Of a DNA stretch of 64,000 nucleotides, positions 37,001 through 43,729 are shown in pieces. The stretch is from contig LNDV01000034.1 in the NCBI GenBank assembly GCA_001464765.1, positions 1,092,671 to 1,156,670 of the forward strand, in the 5' to 3' direction. The translations under genes were made by a program, and so were the position numbers. Origin of the DNA: Betaproteobacteria bacterium Ga0077526. GTDB lineage: Bacteria > Pseudomonadota > Gammaproteobacteria > Burkholderiales > Ga0077523. How positions within the stretch are numbered: position 1 is the stretch's first letter; each line of letters begins with the position of its first letter. The notes beneath the pieces are model-generated. The model ran no database searches and had not been told where the DNA came from. It was given only the letters and a program-made list of their open reading frames with translations.

Positions 37001-37793
37001 GGCCATCGAGGTGTGGCGTTTCCCCGAGGTCGACGCGGAGACGCAGGAGTGGATGCGATCGTGGCTCGCGGTCGAATCGCTGACTGTAGATCGCGTGCCA
37101 AGCACCGAAGACCTGGAGCTGATCCGGAACGCCTCCGGTTCCACGGCGCAAGTCCACGCCACCATCGCCCGAGGGCGTGCCGCCCAGAGAAGCGGAGATC
37201 TGGAAGCGGCGCTGCGCCTGCTGCGGCCTGTCTACCCCTCATCTCGGTCAGAGGAAGCCATCTCCCAGCTGTGGGGTTACGCACTACCGCCCCTCGTGAG
37301 CGCGCTGGTGAACTCCGGCAAGCTCGATGCGGCCAGACAGCTGCTCGATGACCGCCGCCACGTGGGATATGTGGACAGCCACTACTACCTGGGCAAAGCG
37401 CTGGTCGCGCATGCGCAAGGTCAGCAAGAGCAGGCGGTGCAAGCTCTGTGGGAAGCTTTCGTCGATGTGCCGGCCTTCGGCTCGATGCCGATGCCGCCGC
37501 ATTACCTCGTTCTCGAGACTGCGGAGGACCTCTACCTGCAGAGCCAGGACAAACGGTATCTCGCTCTGCTGCAGGACCTCGCCGCGCGAAGCGCACGCAC
37601 ATGGCCAACGAGCTGGGCGTACGCGTTCATCGCAAAGTACGCCGAGGAGCCTTCCGTCCGAACGGAGGCCGCGGCCGTCGCGCTGTACCTGGACCCGAAG
37701 TCAGTCCGGCTGGCGAGCGTACCTGCCGCGATCCTCGAAGACGCCAGGGCACTCCTGCAGAAGAGGAATCCTCTGCTGGAGAAGCGGAGATGA
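34092..37793 (+). CDS. Large membrane-anchored protein with helical-repeat body
   Basis: 1,233 residues. Four to five hydrophobic segments lie in the first ~165 residues (WFVAFATLAGFVLGGVAGWL; LLTVLLGAPTLVAAVYLARY; LLTLVILVAGAALGAVVVIV), then a soluble domain around 190-330 (CDILVVPTEAGPRSV; KRVDAKWILRTEANL; FTLSLRTTARDASGQW), which looks TolB-N/CsgG-like but only weakly. A Pro/Ala linker follows, then ~850 residues of amphipathic helices with TPR-like spacing to the end. No catalytic motif is seen. Single gene with a 290-bp upstream gap; it is the last chromosomal gene before the cassette array. The function is unknown; a scaffold or sensor is plausible. Confidence 0.75.
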   Translation: MNWFVAFATLAGFVLGGVAGWLLAWDPLGETERLWLVFGGGGALSGLVVSLYSRQRLSPALGGRYARLLTVLLGAPTLVAAVYLARYVFIFAAGAVPLWPALLTLVILVAGAALGAVVVIVPIALFLSATLTRSRPQPSGWRRRVMAEWFGSAIVLAFMGYMPEDGYRSLWFMLQEPRRSPWYDARQELFSDVLSGSRCDILVVPTEAGPRSVDRIGRDAITFMLAARVADRTSLCVTDPDLARRALGEHRRRFEDSAVEALAKRVDAKWILRTEANLTRDGQAFTLSLRTTARDASGQWTPATETRWQRLPWSDESPPEQAAWRELANAVFKLPIPARSPATAAVPAPKARSGVPPDPTGLAADTGDARERAERLQLLAAYTPQNMPEARALWLRSIVALRNADSNDPEVRMRSARAWLALGRRLVAESLVTPVATPEARSVLALSQGDLPGSMEAAASITSPWSALIDRIALERLRWWYDQKAGADDRRTELLSAMPRYKAFLHHELGTEDWGHGEAAALVAEELAHLGIADNLVTARTYALRFLTRISWLAWVRRLYPNQAGSTELLFEPAWRTHAEEWRRESIDRVSRRDLIEVLFAISRDSAYGDLTTTVTMQGLPDAGLAEVAALEPALRRHPAILSQYTVAASRAGGPNAGWFDSLHRGAAFEIARKQLAFEDAYSPIGEYLADKHNITIDWRDEPEAPAQLVARANGLWRQSETRDEARRLYIRAGTTSPVRFEYLRHATELSPEEERERVRAEMLAGLGTRFRGHPSRTSLENMVVDGWDDPARELAFLQQQMDTGANDWRTRTRAAHVLLRLRRPHDARRVLEEWLTRHQQSENPIVLSNYAGEAASMFWEVGEVALGRLFGEWSDRYQSGSWQAIRSARLLAVFDQDWNAAALVERRLYDRYDDFTGLAIAIWFEQIMGKSDVDADLRTALREDRSAWPGRVQTMRLRMAGGDAAATRKAIEVWRFPEVDAETQEWMRSWLAVESLTVDRVPSTEDLELIRNASGSTAQVHATIARGRAAQRSGDLEAALRLLRPVYPSSRSEEAISQLWGYALPPLVSALVNSGKLDAARQLLDDRRHVGYVDSHYYLGKALVAHAQGQQEQAVQALWEAFVDVPAFGSMPMPPHYLVLETAEDLYLQSQDKRYLALLQDLAARSARTWPTSWAYAFIAKYAEEPSVRTEAAAVALYLDPKSVRLASVPAAILEDARALLQKRNPLLEKRR

Positions 37794-38136
37794 TTTCTGC
37801 CGGTGGTCCCCGTGACCGGGAGCCGCCGCGGAGAAGGCGACTGGGCGCTGGGAGGGCCTTTGGCGCCGAAAGTCACCAACATGCTGGGGGCTCGATTCGG
37901 GCGCGCGCGGAGGTGGTCGGTGTGTGACAGAGAGCCAACCGGACTTGGGAAAGCCGCCAAAGGCGTTAAGAAACGTGGCCGAGGGGATGCAATCGAGTGG
38001 GCGATGTTATGGGGCTTTCGGTTCTCAAGAAATGTTGCTAAGTTCTTGTCCTGTCGGGAATAGGGCGTCTTTGATACTTAACCGGGGGCGATGTTGTGGC
38101 GCAAACCTGTCTCCCTAAATCACGTTCGGCATCATC
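37794..38136. other. Region left of the first cassette
   Basis: About 340 bp with no gene. This is where an attI site and integrase would be expected, but no integrase is present on either strand. G+C falls towards the right as the array begins. A GATGTTATGG at 38003-38012 recalls part of class 1 attI but is too short to count. Confidence 0.5.
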
Positions 38137-38883
38137 ATGAGTGATCACTGGGAGTCTTTTCCGTGCGATATGGGTGGCCGCACAGCGTGGATCAGCTACG
38201 ACCATGGGATCCGCCAAGAAGTCGAGCGTTGGCCTTTCCCATTCGCGGCCAAGTTCAAAGCACTCATTCGTGAGCCCGATGATAGGGGCCTACCTCAAGA
38301 GGATGAATTCGCTCTCCTTCGGGATGTTGAAGATCACCTTTCGGCGGGCATGCAGGCCCTCGGAGGTGCGCAAATAGGGCGCATCACGACCAACGGATCG
38401 CGCTACTACTTCTTTTATACGAGCGCGGATGAGGATCAATGCGATGCACTGGCTTCGCAGGTCGCGGAGCAAACCGGCTATGAACTTCTGCTGGCCCATG
38501 AACCGGATACGGATCGCAGGGCGTACTGGTCGGAGCTTTTTCCGACGCAGGACGATTGGCAGGTGATTCAAGATCTTCGAGTCGAACAAGCCCTTCGCGA
38601 TTCCGGTGATTCCTTGGAAGAAGCGCGGCCAATCACACATTGGGCCCACTTCGACTCAGCGGATGACCGCCGCCGGTTCATCTCGATCGTCGGAAGTCGC
38701 TTTAGTTCGGTCCGGGAGCCTGAAGCTCCAGGGTCATCCGGCCCTGGCTTTGTAGTCACTCTCCACCACACAGGGTTACCGGACTACATCTCGATGAACA
38801 GCTTCACTATCTTTCTTGCACGACAGGCGCGCGAGTGCGGAGGTGAATACAGTGGCTGGGAGGCGCAGCTGTGCAAGCGATGA
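38137..38883 (+). CDS. DUF695 / RraB-like two-domain protein (cassette 1)
   Basis: 248 residues. The first half (WESFPCDMGGRTAWISYDHG; HLSAGMQALGGAQIGRITTNG; YYFFYTSADED) is a DUF695 domain. The second half, DDWQVIQDLRVEQALRDSGD and THWAHFDSADDRRRFISIV, matches the RraB/DUF1260 family, whose E. coli member binds and inhibits RNase E. It is first in the array and is followed at once by an attC site. The role here is unknown; an RNA-decay modulator is possible from the domain alone. Confidence 0.78.
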   Translation: MSDHWESFPCDMGGRTAWISYDHGIRQEVERWPFPFAAKFKALIREPDDRGLPQEDEFALLRDVEDHLSAGMQALGGAQIGRITTNGSRYYFFYTSADEDQCDALASQVAEQTGYELLLAHEPDTDRRAYWSELFPTQDDWQVIQDLRVEQALRDSGDSLEEARPITHWAHFDSADDRRRFISIVGSRFSSVREPEAPGSSGPGFVVTLHHTGLPDYISMNSFTIFLARQARECGGEYSGWEAQLCKR

Positions 38884-38884
38884 G

Positions 38885-38989
38885 GCCGAACCCAGCGTTC
38901 CAGGGGACCGCCAACCAGCGGCCTTCGGTCCGCTGGTTGGTCCCCTCCGCGCCTCGCGCCGCGGCGGCCCCTGAACTACTGCGTTAGGC
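38885..38989 (+). repeat. attC site of cassette 1
   Basis: R' is GTTAGGC (38983-38989); R'' is imperfect (GCCGAAC). The interior is a long palindrome, GGGGACC...CCAACCAGCGG with CCGCTGGTTGGTCCCC. Confidence 0.75.
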
Positions 38990-38995
38990 CTCGCA

Positions 38996-39442
38996 GTGAA
39001 GACCGAGCATGTTCCTCCACTTGTCGAGCAACTGCAGCAATTCGTCCTGCCCTTGTTCCGCGAAAGTGCCAACGACTTGGCTACTGCCCTACCTGGCATC
39101 CACTGTTCGGTTGGCGCCCAAGCTGTCGGCTCGAACACTAGCTATCAGGGGTTTCAGTTCAGCTTGTCCTGTCTGCTCCCAAATCGGGAGGCTTCCCTCC
39201 CGGACGAAGTTGCTCTCGTAGTCGATCTCTGCCACCTCGACCGAGTGCCGCGCTTGTGTGCCGCGGTTGTTTGGGGCCATCCTTCAGGCAAGTCAGAGGC
39301 GTCGCTATGCCCCGAGGCCCTATCGTCGGAGGAGTGGCCTCACGTTACTCAGGAGCTCTTTGCCGAGCTTGAGGCCAAACTTCCGGCGCTAGTAGCGGCT
39401 CTCCGTCAAGCCGCACTGCGCGGCGGGCCGAGCGAGGCCTAA
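38996..39442 (+). CDS. Hypothetical cassette protein (cassette 2)
   Basis: 148 residues from a GTG at 38996, 6 nt past R' of the previous attC; no in-frame ATG lies nearer. MKTEHVPPLVEQLQQFVLPL is followed by a soluble alpha/beta-looking sequence ending AALRQAALRGGPSEA. No signal peptide, membrane segment or family recognised. The last codons run into the R'' element of its own attC, which is usual for cassettes. LPDEVALVVDLCHLDRV suggests a central beta-sheet. Immunity or anti-phage function would be speculation. Confidence 0.7.
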   Translation: MKTEHVPPLVEQLQQFVLPLFRESANDLATALPGIHCSVGAQAVGSNTSYQGFQFSLSCLLPNREASLPDEVALVVDLCHLDRVPRLCAAVVWGHPSGKSEASLCPEALSSEEWPHVTQELFAELEAKLPALVAALRQAALRGGPSEA

Positions 39443-39500
39443 CGAATAAGGTTAGATCGTGCGAGCGAAGCGACGCCGCGATCTGAACCGGTTGTTGGAC
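39437..39500 (+). repeat. attC site of cassette 2
   Basis: Both ends fit: GCCTAAC (39437-39443) and GTTGGAC (39494-39500), with an inner GTTAGATCG...CGATCTGAAC palindrome. At 64 bp it is among the shortest in the array. Confidence 0.85.
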
Positions 39501-39743
39501 GAGCCCGTGCCACGAGCGACGCTGCTCGGCGTTCACAGAAGATATGTCTTGAGGAATGAGCCCGGCTTGTCGAGCTGAGCGAGATGTCGAGCGCGAGATC
39601 GCGCGCGTTTGAGATGTCGTTACGGTGCCGAGTCCGTGCTGCCGGCGATTGCGCGTGAATCGCTCACGATTCTGGACGAGTGCGTGGCTCAGCTTTCGGA
39701 CACTGAACTCCAGACACCCGGCAATTGACGGTCGGTCACATGA
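39501..39743 (+). other. Start of an unresolved cassette left of the IS91-like insert
   Basis: About 240 bp. A frame at about 39600-39728 could encode the C-terminal part of a small protein (ending ILDECVAQLSDTELQTPGN), but no good start is visible. The IS91-like element probably entered here, so a cassette gene may be split. I do not call a gene. Confidence 0.4.
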
Positions 39744-40853
39744 TCAGCGGCTTCCTCCGGTGGGAATCGGTGTCGTGACGTGCGTCGGTGCCAGGGCTGG
39801 GATCTTCGTTCGCACGATCGTCATCACCGCGCCACAGCACGAGCACAGGATCGGCGCACGCGGCTTGAACCATTCGGCGGGTCGTCCGGGGTCGACCTTG
39901 AGCACCAGGTGCAGCAGGGCGATGAGGCGCTTGCAGTTGGGGTGGAGGAAGCCGAAGTTGCGGGCCCGCCGGAAGCCCTTGGGCAGGACGTGCTGGACGA
40001 TGAGCCAGAGGAAGTCCGCCCCGGGAAGCGTGCGCTGTTCGAACTTGCCGGTCTTGGCGTTTCGCCAGCGGTAGCGCACGTGCTGGTCGTCGACGGCGAG
40101 GATGTCCTTCTCGCGGATGACGCCGCGGTAGAGATAGCGGCCCAGGTAGATCAGGGCGGGCCTACCGGAGCCGACGGATTTGCAGTCGACGACCCATTTC
40201 GCGGGGTGGCGCGCAGGCAGAGATAGGGCGGCCGCCTCGAAGCCGGCGAGCACCTTGGCGCGGAAGACCTTGGCGAGCGCCTTGTGGCTGAAGAGGTAGG
40301 CGGCCTTGCTGTTGCGCCGCCCCTTGGTGCACCAGAGCTTGCGCTCGGTGTCGATGGCGGCCGCGGGCATGACGAGATGGACGTGAGGGTGGAAGGCGAG
40401 TTCGCGGGTGTTGGTGTGCAGCACGGCAATGGCACCGGGCAGGCCGTGGAGATGTCGATCGTTCTGGGCGAAGGTGCGCACTGTGTCCCAGGCACAGCGC
40501 AGGAGAAGCTCGTAGACGACTCGCTGGTGGGTCCAGGCGAGCGGGCGCAACTCGGCCGGAAGGGTGAAGGTGAGCAGGAAGTACTGGGCGGGGACCTGCC
40601 TGGCGAGCTGGCGATCGAGCCAGCGCTGGCTGTCGTGGTGCTGGCAGTGGGGGCAGTGTCGGTGGCCGCAGGAATGGGGCACGAGAGCGTGGTGATCGCA
40701 CTCGGAGCAGGCGGTGTGCATCTTGGGGCTGGCCTGGGAGCGGCAGAGCTTGATGGCGGCCAGGGCGCGGGTGTGTTCGGGACGCAGACGTTCGCGGTAC
40801 TGGGCGAAGAAGGCGGCCTCGAAGCAGCGGACGACCGACGCGAGCCGGATCAT
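39744..40853 (-). CDS. IS91-family transposase (HUH, rolling-circle)
   Basis: 369 residues from the ATG at 40853, which overlaps the integrase stop as ATGA; a longer start at 40868 is possible. The N-terminal zinc finger has CSECDHHALV and CGHRHCPHCQ. The HUH catalytic motif is HPHVHLVMP (two His), and the tyrosine segment is YLGRYLYRGVI, with Tyr residues spaced for a two-tyrosine rolling-circle enzyme. The C-terminal portion holds CSCCGA. The length fits the IS91 family (about 370-400), so it is probably intact. Confidence 0.92.
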   Translation of the reverse strand: MIRLASVVRCFEAAFFAQYRERLRPEHTRALAAIKLCRSQASPKMHTACSECDHHALVPHSCGHRHCPHCQHHDSQRWLDRQLARQVPAQYFLLTFTLPAELRPLAWTHQRVVYELLLRCAWDTVRTFAQNDRHLHGLPGAIAVLHTNTRELAFHPHVHLVMPAAAIDTERKLWCTKGRRNSKAAYLFSHKALAKVFRAKVLAGFEAAALSLPARHPAKWVVDCKSVGSGRPALIYLGRYLYRGVIREKDILAVDDQHVRYRWRNAKTGKFEQRTLPGADFLWLIVQHVLPKGFRRARNFGFLHPNCKRLIALLHLVLKVDPGRPAEWFKPRAPILCSCCGAVMTIVRTKIPALAPTHVTTPIPTGGSR

Positions 40854-41757
40854 GTGAGCGCCCCCCACTGAACGCTGAAGCCGCTCATCAGGGCGTTGAT
40901 GCGATCGAGGGCGTGGTGCTTGGTCTGGTCGGTGAGGTGGGTGTAGCGGGCGGTGGTGAGGATGCTGTGGTGACCGAGGAACTTCTGGACCTCGATCAGA
41001 TCGACGCCGGCCTCGATGAGATGGGTGGCGTAGCTGTGACGCAGGCTGTGGGGCGTGATCTTTTTTTTAGTCCGCAGCCCAGAGCGACCCGACGCAAGGT
41101 GTTCTGCACGCCGCCGCGATCGAGCGGCGAGCCAGCCGTGGCCGCGCCCTTGGCGCCGCCGTGGCGGTTGGGAAACAGCAGTACGGGGTTGCGGTGCAAT
41201 CGCCAGAAGCGCTGGAGCAACTGGTGGGTGGCCTGAGGCAGGGGCACGAAGCGATCGCGGTTGCCCTTCGAATCGCGGATGTGCACCCGCCAGCGCACGG
41301 CATCGATGTCGCCGACCTGAAGGCGCAGGCCCTCGCCCAGGCGCAGGCCGAGGCTGTAGAGGGTGAAGAACAGGACGCGGTAGCTGGCGACGCGGGTGGA
41401 GGCGAAGAGGCGTTGAGCCTCGGCAACGGTGACGATGTCGGGCAGGCGCTGTCCGCGCGGAGGCTTGATCAGACCGGGGGCGACCCAGGGCTTGTGCAGG
41501 ACGTGGGTGTAGTAGAACTTGAGGCCATACAGATCGAGCTTCACGGCACTCCAGGAGTGGGAGGCGATCAGTTCGGTGAAGTAGTCGGTGAGCTGCTGCT
41601 CGGTGAGGGCGTCGATGTGCCCGTCGAAGCGCTTGCCGATGCGCCGGATGGCGCGGGCGTAGGCATCGATGGTCTTGGGCTGAAGGCCCTTGAGCTTGAG
41701 ATGCTTGAGGTGGGCCTGATAGTTGGGCTCAAAGGTGGGGGCGGACAAAGTCTCCAT
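40850..41757 (-). CDS. IS91-associated tyrosine recombinase, split by an A8 run (possible -1 frameshift)
   Basis: From the ATG at 41757 (METLSAPTFEPNYQAHLKHL) the 0-frame covers the core-binding domain and the first catalytic Arg (LYSLGLRLGEGLRL), then ends at 40996 after 253 residues. The missing catalytic residues lie in the -1 frame: HSLRHSYATHL, VQKFLGHHS and TARYTHL, ending at 40850. The switch is at CTA AAA AAA AGA (minus strand, plus-strand T8 at 41061-41068), an A-rich slippery site. A -1 slip would give one 302-residue protein whose stop overlaps the transposase ATG. Either this is programmed frameshifting, as in many IS elements, or a disabling indel. The upstream frame to 41949 lacks family resemblance. 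Confidence 0.8.
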
Positions 41758-41863
41758 CGTGAAGTAACCTCGTGGTTCGTGATCGAACAGCCCCTCGGTC
41801 GAGGGGAGGAGGCTACATTGTGGATTCGGAACGGTGCTGCGGTTTCCTCCGCGTAGCGGCTTC

Positions 41864-41989
41864 GTCCAACCCTTCGCTGGAGCGGACTCGCACCGGCATA
41901 GCACTTGGCCCGCGCGGCGCTCACTGTCATCATTCGCCTCGCGGGCCAAGCGCTATCCCGGCGCTCTCCGCTCAGCTCAAACGTTGGAC
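41864..41989 (+). repeat. attC site right of the IS91-like insert
   Basis: R'' GTCCAAC (41864-41870) and R' GTTGGAC (41983-41989) are exact complements. At 126 bp it is one of the longest sites. Inner palindrome CACTTGGCCCGC...GCGGGCCAAGCG. Confidence 0.85.
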
Positions 41990-41998
41990 CTCCACGCC

Positions 41999-42247
41999 AT
42001 GAGATTCCTCGACGCCGACCAACAGCTGCCGCTCTGGAACGTCCAGCTGTACTTGACGACGTCCGAGGCGCACCAGGTTGTTGCTGCGCTCACCCGTCTG
42101 CTGAACGATCCAGAAGCGAACGACCACGAGCACGTAGCTTCAGTGGATGGACTTCGGGAGATCTCAGTATCTCTGGTTACACCGCGTAAGCTTGAAGATC
42201 TAAGCAGATACACCGAAGCTGAACGACGGATGTTCGAGGAGAATTAA
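41999..42247 (+). CDS. Small hypothetical cassette protein
   Basis: 82 residues from the ATG at 41999, 9 nt past R'. MRFLDADQQLPLWNVQLYLT opens an acidic soluble protein; QVVAALTRLLNDPEANDHEH is helical and DGLREISVSLVTPRKL strand-like. The frame stays open leftwards to 41834, but that part is attC. No family recognised; the size and position are typical of cassette genes. Confidence 0.72.
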   Translation: MRFLDADQQLPLWNVQLYLTTSEAHQVVAALTRLLNDPEANDHEHVASVDGLREISVSLVTPRKLEDLSRYTEAERRMFEEN

Positions 42248-42264
42248 GTGGATAGAGGAATGGT

Positions 42265-42493
42265 GTCCAACCACGCGCTCGTTCGGACTGGCCGCCTGCG
42301 GCGGCCAGCCGCACAGCGCTGAGCGTTGAGGCTGTAGAAAAAGTCTCCCTTTCGTGGCACGTCGAGAATGAGACCAGAATTGACCTCGCAGGACGCGCTC
42401 TATCGAACGCTACGACCCGCGGGAGGGGTAGACGGCCCCCCCGTTGTCTTCCCTCCTTCGAGTTTGGCGACTTTTTCTACACCCTCGTTAGAC
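42265..42493 (+). repeat. attC site interrupted by a MITE
   Basis: R'' GTCCAAC at 42265-42271 and the palindrome CTGGCCGCC/GGCGGCCAG are intact; the crossover GTT at 42325-42327 is followed by a MITE, after which GTT recurs as R' GTTAGAC (42487-42493). Confidence 0.7.
42328..42486. mobile_element. MITE related to the IS1182 element
   Basis: 159 bp with no gene. The ends are inverted: GAGGCTGTAGAAAAAGTC at the left and GACTTTTTCTACACCCTC at the right (17 of 18 pair). The core TGTAGAAAAA is the same as in the IS1182 ends at 43730 and 45496, so it could be mobilised by that transposase. GTT flanks both sides. Confidence 0.75.
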
Positions 42494-42506
42494 CGCGGAG
42501 GATGCT

Positions 42507-42896
42507 TTGATTGCGTTTCCCACGACTGAAGAACACGTTGTGAGTGCCGAGCGCGAGCTGGGGATAAGACTCCCGCGCGAGTACAGAGAGCGGCTGCTCT
42601 CCCGCAACGGCGGTGAGCTGTCGACGGCCGGCGATGACTGGCAAGTCTTCCCCGTGTTTGATGCGACGAACCGCAAGACTGCAGGTCGGTCGGCGGGCCA
42701 CATCGTGTTGGAAAATGATGACGCCAGAAAGTGGGATGGTTTTCCCAATGGAGCTGTCGCGATCGCGTCAAACGGGTCGGGCGACTTGCTGGTCTTGCTT
42801 CAGGAAGCCGGGTCGGGACGGCTAGGCTCCCAGGTGCATGTCTGGAGCCATGAAACGCAGAAGTGCAAGCCAACGGCACTGAAGTATGAAGACTAG
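42507..42896 (+). CDS. SMI1/KNR4-family protein (cassette)
   Basis: 129 residues from a TTG at 42507, chosen because GGAGG lies 6 nt upstream; no ATG is available in this frame near the cassette start. TTEEHVVSAERELGIRLPRE and YRERLLSRNGGE are the signature of the SMI1/KNR4 (SUKH) fold, the commonest immunity-protein superfamily for contact-dependent and polymorphic toxins. No toxin gene accompanies it, so it is an orphan immunity-type cassette. Family assignment is firm; immunity against a specific toxin is inference. Confidence 0.82.
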   Translation: MIAFPTTEEHVVSAERELGIRLPREYRERLLSRNGGELSTAGDDWQVFPVFDATNRKTAGRSAGHIVLENDDARKWDGFPNGAVAIASNGSGDLLVLLQEAGSGRLGSQVHVWSHETQKCKPTALKYED

Positions 42897-42908
42897 ACTC
42901 GCCGTGCG

Positions 42909-42998
42909 GTCTAACCCGCTAGTCGTCGCGGACGCCTTGCGGCGTCCGGTCGCTGCGCTCCCTCCTGGTTCAAGTCGCCGGTCACCCGCAAGTTGGGC
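42909..42998 (+). repeat. attC site of the SMI1 cassette
   Basis: GTCTAAC (42909-42915) to GTTGGGC (42992-42998), with inner GGACGCC/GGCGTCC. Confidence 0.82.
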
Positions 42999-43021
42999 TG
43001 CTTGAGAGGCACATTCCCAGA

Positions 43022-43056
43022 TTGACGAACAGTATCCGTGTGGATACTATCAGGCC
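43022..43056 (+). promoter_or_regulatory. Sigma-70 promoter and operator of the HigBA-type cassette
   Basis: -35 TTGACG (43022-43027), 17-bp spacer, -10 TACTAT (43045-43050), start codon at 43057. A perfect palindrome AGTATCC-GTGT-GGATACT (43031-43048) covers the spacer and enters the -10, placed for autorepression by the antitoxin. A private promoter is typical of toxin-antitoxin cassettes. Confidence 0.75.
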
Positions 43057-43359
43057 ATGTTCATCGTCCGGCAAACACAGGAGTTCGTCGATTGGCTGGA
43101 CGCGCTTCAGGACAAGCGGGCTCAGGTTCGGATTGCCGCACGCCTGCGCCAGGTCGAATCCGGCAACCTGGGTGACTGGCAGCCTGTTCAGGGAGAGGTA
43201 TCCGAGTTGCGTGTTCATTTTGGCCCTGGGTATCGCCTCTATTTCACTCGTCGCGCGAACGTGATCGTTGTTCTGCTCACTGCAGGCGACAAGGCCACCC
43301 AGAAGAGGGACATTCGTCGAGCCCTCAAGATCGCTTCGGAGGTTGGGGACGAGTCATGA
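43057..43359 (+). CDS. HigB/RelE-family toxin (Gp49-like)
   Basis: 100 residues. FIVRQTQEFVDWLDALQDKR, then LGDWQPVQGEVSELRVHFGP and GYRLYFTRRANVIVVLLTAGDK, match the phage-derived Gp49-like addiction killer family (HI1419 type), a RelE-fold mRNA interferase acting at the ribosome. Full length for the family. It precedes the antitoxin and overlaps it by 4 nt (ATGA), the toxin-first order usual for higBA-type loci, and has its own promoter-operator. Such cassettes are thought to stabilise long cassette arrays. Confidence 0.88.
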   Translation: MFIVRQTQEFVDWLDALQDKRAQVRIAARLRQVESGNLGDWQPVQGEVSELRVHFGPGYRLYFTRRANVIVVLLTAGDKATQKRDIRRALKIASEVGDES

Positions 43360-43655
43360 CCAAAGCAAAGGCACCGCGAAAGCTGTTGGCATTTGATGCC
43401 GCACGTTATCTGGATGACGACGAAGCCATTGCCGAGTACATGACGGCAGTGCTCGAAACCGAAGACGCCGATCTCTTGCTGGCGGCGCTCGGTGATGTTG
43501 CACGAGCCAAGGGCATGGCTCAGGTAGCAAGGGATTCTGGGCTGGGGAGAGAAAGTCTATACAAGGCGCTTGCGCCTGGCGCTAAACCCCGATTCGACAC
43601 GGTGCTGAAAGTCGCAAGGGCCCTCGGTGTCAAATTCACCGCACAGGCTGCATAG
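43356..43655 (+). CDS. HigA-like antitoxin (HI1420 family)
   Basis: 99 residues. FDAARYLDDDEAIAEYMTAV is the family N-terminus and the helix-turn-helix is AQVARDSGLGRESLYKALAP, followed by FDTVLKVARALGVKF. Starts inside the toxin stop (ATGA). It should neutralise the toxin at 43057 and bind the palindrome at 43031-43048 to repress the operon. Confidence 0.9.
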   Translation: MTKAKAPRKLLAFDAARYLDDDEAIAEYMTAVLETEDADLLLAALGDVARAKGMAQVARDSGLGRESLYKALAPGAKPRFDTVLKVARALGVKFTAQAA

Positions 43656-43672
43656 GCAGCAGTTGCAGCCCA

Positions 43673-43729
43673 ACCCAACGCTCGTTCGGACCGTCCGCCT
43701 GCGGCGTCCGGCCGCACAGATTTCACGTT
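43673..43729 (+). repeat. attC site of the toxin-antitoxin cassette, cut at GTT by IS1182
   Basis: R'' ACCCAAC (43673-43679), inner CGGACCGTCCGCC/GGCGTCCGGCCG, then GTT (43727-43729), where the IS1182 element begins. The complete R' is lost. Confidence 0.75.

Larger units (their letters stand above)
39744..41757 (-). mobile_element. IS91-like element with tyrosine recombinase (termini not resolved)
   Basis: Two coupled minus-strand genes: a phage-type integrase and a Y2/HUH transposase, the usual cargo of the IS91 subgroup that carries a partner recombinase. IS91-type elements lack classical inverted repeats and target short tetranucleotides, so I cannot set the exact ends; they lie between 39501 and 41863, the flanking attC boundaries. 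The coordinates given span only the genes. Confidence 0.8.

Noticed and set aside
38003..38012. GATGTTATGG as part of a class 1 attI
   Set aside because: Ten bases only, no integrase and no matching neighbours.
40850..41757. The tyrosine recombinase as integron integrase IntI
   Set aside because: Coupled to an IS91 transposase, points left, lies inside a cassette and shows no IntI-specific insert I can recognise.
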